Positions 6,549-9,156 of a stretch of DNA of 9,156 bases are shown in pieces (position 1 is the stretch's first letter; the number at the start of each line of letters is the position of its first letter). The stretch covers positions 1 through 9,156 of the forward strand of contig RPPU01000140.1 in the NCBI GenBank assembly GCA_003819975.1, written 5' to 3'. Under the pieces are notes generated by a model. The model worked only from the letters and a program-made list of their open reading frames with translations, was not told where the DNA came from and did not search any database. The DNA comes from Desulfobacteraceae bacterium (GTDB lineage: Bacteria > Desulfobacterota > DSM-4660 > Desulfatiglandales > HGW-15). The position numbers were made by a program, and so were the translations under genes.

Positions 6549-7658
6549 ATGAATAAGACCGTAATTTATTGGTTTCCATTATGTTTATTCATGCTTTTCA
6601 GTTTTACTTCTTTTGCAGATACCACAAAAAATACTTTGATTATTCCATTTGATAAAGCCGGAAAGCCGGTTCAAGATAAAGCCAAATTTTCTTTTTTACT
6701 TGATGCCATCGACACTCCCGATAAATCATTCACAAGAATTGACCTTATCGAGATGGGCTTTAAAGAGGGCCCTCTTCTTTTTTGCGAGTATCAAAAACCA
6801 TACTATGACCCACAACAAGGCATAACGCAACTTATAGTTTTTCTTGGAAATATGAAGCAAGGGTATCGCCAAATATTATCAGATCTATATTTATTTGTAG
6901 GCCCCTATAAAACAATGCCATCGAGCCAATCTGAAATATATATAAATGATTTGGATGGGGATGGGATTAAAGAGATTCTTTCTTTTGAAATTGATGGAAC
7001 CGTAGAAAGATTGGGCGGCATTTATAGCTTCAGGAAAGATCTCGGCATTTTTGTGATTCAAGATAATGTCGAATCAGGTAATATTACTTTGGAAAAATTC
7101 AAAGATATTAGGAATAAAAACCCCATTAATCTTCATCATGGTTACACCTATGGATCGGCTGACTTAGTCAAATCTCGTTGGCTTTTTAAACCATCTACTA
7201 ATCCAACCTATATATTTAAAGATCCCGATTCAATAGAAAATGCTGCTCAAAACAATCTTACTCGTTTCAATGCACTCCATGGACATGGTGTTATCCATTT
7301 TAATAATGCTTCTTATAAAATCATGAATCAAACTGCTGATGGAATTTTTACTGCTAAAGTAAGTGCAAGCGCAACTTCTCTTAAACCTGGGATTTACTCG
7401 TTCTTTTTTAATTTTATCAATAATCAGGGCGCAATAGATAAAATTACGGAACTATCTCTTAAAATTGAAGACCCTAAAAGTGAACCAAAGATTTTAGAAA
7501 TTATCCCTGATAGAATTTTCAGAGCAGATCTTAAGAAATATTACATGAAAGCAACAACAATTGATACTGTCTCGCTTACTTGGACAGAATACCATTGTTT
7601 TAAGGGATGTACAAAGGAGGGATGCTGGGTTTTAGAAAAGACTACTTATTCGCCTTGA
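6549..7658 (+). CDS. Secreted protein of unknown function with a DxDxDG motif
   Basis: I do not recognise this 369-residue protein. A Sec signal peptide is clear: MNK, a hydrophobic core (about 4-20) and a likely cut after SFA at residue 23, so the mature protein is periplasmic or exported. NDLDGDGIKEIL (133-144) resembles the calcium-binding DxDxDG loop of FG-GAP/VCBS-type repeats, seen only once here. A beta-rich region around 262-306 could be Ig-like. Three cysteines cluster near the C-terminus (350, 354, 359). ATG 6549 is preferred over in-frame ATG 6534 because GGAAGAG lies just upstream and the signal peptide then begins cleanly. The gene starts 17 nt after the antitoxin stop, so it is probably on the same transcript. 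It is markedly AT-rich (hand count 30% GC in 7201-7260, against 57% in 3061-3120), which suggests separate ancestry. Confidence 0.8.
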   Translation: MNKTVIYWFPLCLFMLFSFTSFADTTKNTLIIPFDKAGKPVQDKAKFSFLLDAIDTPDKSFTRIDLIEMGFKEGPLLFCEYQKPYYDPQQGITQLIVFLGNMKQGYRQILSDLYLFVGPYKTMPSSQSEIYINDLDGDGIKEILSFEIDGTVERLGGIYSFRKDLGIFVIQDNVESGNITLEKFKDIRNKNPINLHHGYTYGSADLVKSRWLFKPSTNPTYIFKDPDSIENAAQNNLTRFNALHGHGVIHFNNASYKIMNQTADGIFTAKVSASATSLKPGIYSFFFNFINNQGAIDKITELSLKIEDPKSEPKILEIIPDRIFRADLKKYYMKATTIDTVSLTWTEYHCFKGCTKEGCWVLEKTTYSP

Positions 7659-7758
7659 TTGAATCAGGGTCTTTAAAAAATTGTCTGAAAAACAAACCGT
7701 TTTCATTAAATTTCGGATCTTGATAGAAGCCACCGCCAGTGGATTCTACAACCTGGCA

Positions 7759-7804
7759 GCAGGCTTTAGCCTGCGCTATTTCGCAAGCTAAAGTCTGCGA
7801 CTAC
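7759..7804 (-). repeat. REP-like hairpin, GTAGTCGC type, copy 2
   Basis: On the minus strand the element begins GTAGTCGC (7797-7804). Arms 7759-7775 and 7782-7798 (17 nt each) pair with only two G-U/A-C type differences around a 6-nt loop. The left arm is itself a near-perfect palindrome (GCAGGCTTTAGCCTGC). Head and CTTTAG core match the copy at 5568-5588, which is inverted relative to this one. It lies 100 nt past the secreted-protein gene, so the two related copies flank the HEPN/MNT operon. The long hairpin may also stop or stabilise the operon transcript, but no T tract is evident. Confidence 0.7.
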
Positions 7805-7842
7805 CAAGAAAATAGGGGCACCTTTGGGGTTAAGTAGAGGTG

Positions 7843-9156
7843 TTATGGTGATTGGGTCAAAATTTCATTAAACCGCGGACTGGCGCGGATGGTTTTTGAT
7901 TTTGCCTTAAAACCCAAGCGGTCATAAAAATCCGCTGCTTCAATAACGGCCGCGGCGATTTCAGGCCGCATGATTTCGTTAAAAGAAGCGGCTTGCAGAT
8001 AGGCTAAGGCGCGGTCGAATCGGGTGCGGGCCGTTTTCAAACGGTTCTGTTTCAGATAAAGGTCGCCGATCAGGAATTCCGCCGAATAGCAACGATATTG
8101 ACGGCTTATTTTTTCAAGATAATAAAGCATTTTTCCATATTTACCCTTTTCATGCCAAGCCAAAGCCGTCTCCAGATCCGCCTGCCAATCCTGGTATACC
8201 GAATTCCTTTTTGCGATTTCCCGCATGAATCGTTCTGCTTCTTCGGCCCGGCCCTCGATCGCCAGGCCATAACCGATACGGCTCAAGATCGCGCAACAAC
8301 CTTTATCAACCCGGCAAGCCAGGCAAGCATTGTCAAACGCTCCGGCGATATCGTTTTCAAGATAAGAAGCATCGGCGCGGTATTGCAAACAATGGGAGTT
8401 GTCGCGCAAAGCATCCGGAAGGGAATTCAAAAACGCGATCAGGTCACGGGGCGACGCGGTTTCCGCGAGTGTGTCGGCCTTTTGCAGGTTTTCCCACAAG
8501 GTCTGTTGATGCGGCCGGCCGTTGTTTCGTAACATGTCCCGCAATGCCGCTCCCAGCCAGCGCTTAAGGGCCGGCGTATAATCGCCGTTGACCGAATAAG
8601 CAATGGATACGTCCAGGATTCGATAGTCTTTTTGGAGCAGGGCCTGGGCCAGTTCCCCGGCTGCATCGAGCTCGGATTGTTTGTTCAAACCGGCATAGGC
8701 CGGAATAAAATCCGTGTCAAGACTTAGGACCAGAGGACCCGGATCCGCCGGCAGAGAAGAAAGATTACAAATGTGAAAATCAACGCCGAATTCAGTGCCC
8801 CTAAAGCATCCCGCTTCATACTTTAGCGAAGCCAGTCCTTGAGCCGACCAGCCTTCGGCTGTCAGATGCTCCAGCATATCCCGGCCCGGTGCTTGCTCCC
8901 CAAACCAGTCAAAGGGGACTACCCACCAAATACTTTTGAACATATGAAGGTCGAGCGCTGCCTTTAAAAAATTACCGCAATGGTATAGTCCGGCATGGCC
9001 CGGCCGATCGCTACGGCGCAAGCCTGAAATGTCCTGGATACGCGCGAGTTGTTTGATCCGCCTTGCTTTTCGCGGGGGTAAATCGCCTAGATCGCTATGC
9101 GCGTCCACATGTACCAGCACGGCGCCCTGAATGCCCTTTTTCAGCCAATCAGCCAG
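7843..9156 (-). CDS. UPF0489-family (arginase-like fold) protein with TPR-like C-terminal region (5' end outside window)
   Basis: The frame stays open to the right edge, so the start is not in the window; 437 residues are visible. Residues 13-22 read VLVHVDAHSD, the metal-binding signature of UPF0489 and the arginase/deacetylase fold (Asp18, His20, Asp22). A second signature, LSLDTDF, supplies Asp147 and Asp149 (D135 and D137 if counted from the internal GTG at 9120). The segment NFLKAALDLHMFKSIWWVVP between them matches the N-(F/I)-x2-A ... WVVP pattern of UPF0489. From about 240 on, alternating amphipathic helices (DASYLENDIAGAFDNACLAC and on to the end) look like tetratricopeptide repeats, an addition to the catalytic domain. 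Some UPF0489 relatives are peptide arginases that turn arginine side chains of ribosomal peptides into ornithine; no precursor peptide is seen here, so substrate is open. It is probably cytoplasmic and transcribed convergently to the HEPN operon. Confidence 0.8.
   Translation of the reverse strand: MADWLKKGIQGAVLVHVDAHSDLGDLPPRKARRIKQLARIQDISGLRRSDRPGHAGLYHCGNFLKAALDLHMFKSIWWVVPFDWFGEQAPGRDMLEHLTAEGWSAQGLASLKYEAGCFRGTEFGVDFHICNLSSLPADPGPLVLSLDTDFIPAYAGLNKQSELDAAGELAQALLQKDYRILDVSIAYSVNGDYTPALKRWLGAALRDMLRNNGRPHQQTLWENLQKADTLAETASPRDLIAFLNSLPDALRDNSHCLQYRADASYLENDIAGAFDNACLACRVDKGCCAILSRIGYGLAIEGRAEEAERFMREIAKRNSVYQDWQADLETALAWHEKGKYGKMLYYLEKISRQYRCYSAEFLIGDLYLKQNRLKTARTRFDRALAYLQAASFNEIMRPEIAAAVIEAADFYDRLGFKAKSKTIRASPRFNEILTQSP

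Noticed and set aside
9118..9120. GTG as the start of the UPF0489-type gene
   Set aside because: The frame continues upstream to the window edge with family-like sequence (LADWLKKGIQGA), so this GTG is internal.

Overview
The window looks like chromosome from a Gram-negative bacterium of moderate GC, most likely Desulfobacterota (former Deltaproteobacteria). This is an inference from a hybrid histidine kinase with an unusual sensor, an RlmM-type rRNA methyltransferase, a membrane-anchored IscU/NifU-like protein and REP-like intergenic palindromes. No rRNA, tRNA, CRISPR array, transposase or integrase was seen.

Layout. 1-2460 (minus): the 820 visible residues of a hybrid sensor histidine kinase, with a large N-terminal sensor, two membrane helices, HisKA, HATPase and a receiver domain that runs off the left edge. 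2461-2775: divergent promoter region. 2776-3804 (plus): rlmM-type 23S rRNA 2'-O-methyltransferase. 3989-4399 (minus): a small protein with one N-terminal membrane helix and an IscU/NifU-N domain that keeps the full Cys/Asp/His-Cys ligand set; it has its own promoter and a likely terminator. 4763-5416 (plus): phosphoglycolate-phosphatase-type HAD hydrolase. 5417-5803: three different GTAG-headed palindromes, then a near-consensus sigma70 promoter. 5804-7658 (plus): a probable three-gene operon made of a HEPN toxin (HepT-like), its minimal nucleotidyltransferase antitoxin (MntA-like, 4-nt overlap) and an AT-rich secreted protein of unknown function 17 nt downstream. 7759-7804: a fourth GTAG-headed palindrome. 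7843-9156 (minus): a UPF0489-type (arginase-like metal-binding) domain with a TPR-like C-terminal half, open at its 5' end at the right edge.

How the genes work together. Most are independent housekeeping or signalling genes with their own promoters. The one clear functional pair is the HEPN/MNT module: it carries the exact Rx4HxY (toxin) and GSx10DxD (antitoxin) motifs of type VII toxin-antitoxin systems, in which the antitoxin AMPylates the toxin tyrosine. The points most worth follow-up are the unknown exported protein co-directional with that module, the membrane-tethered IscU-like protein, the UPF0489-TPR protein, and the GTAG-headed palindromes around the toxin-antitoxin operon.
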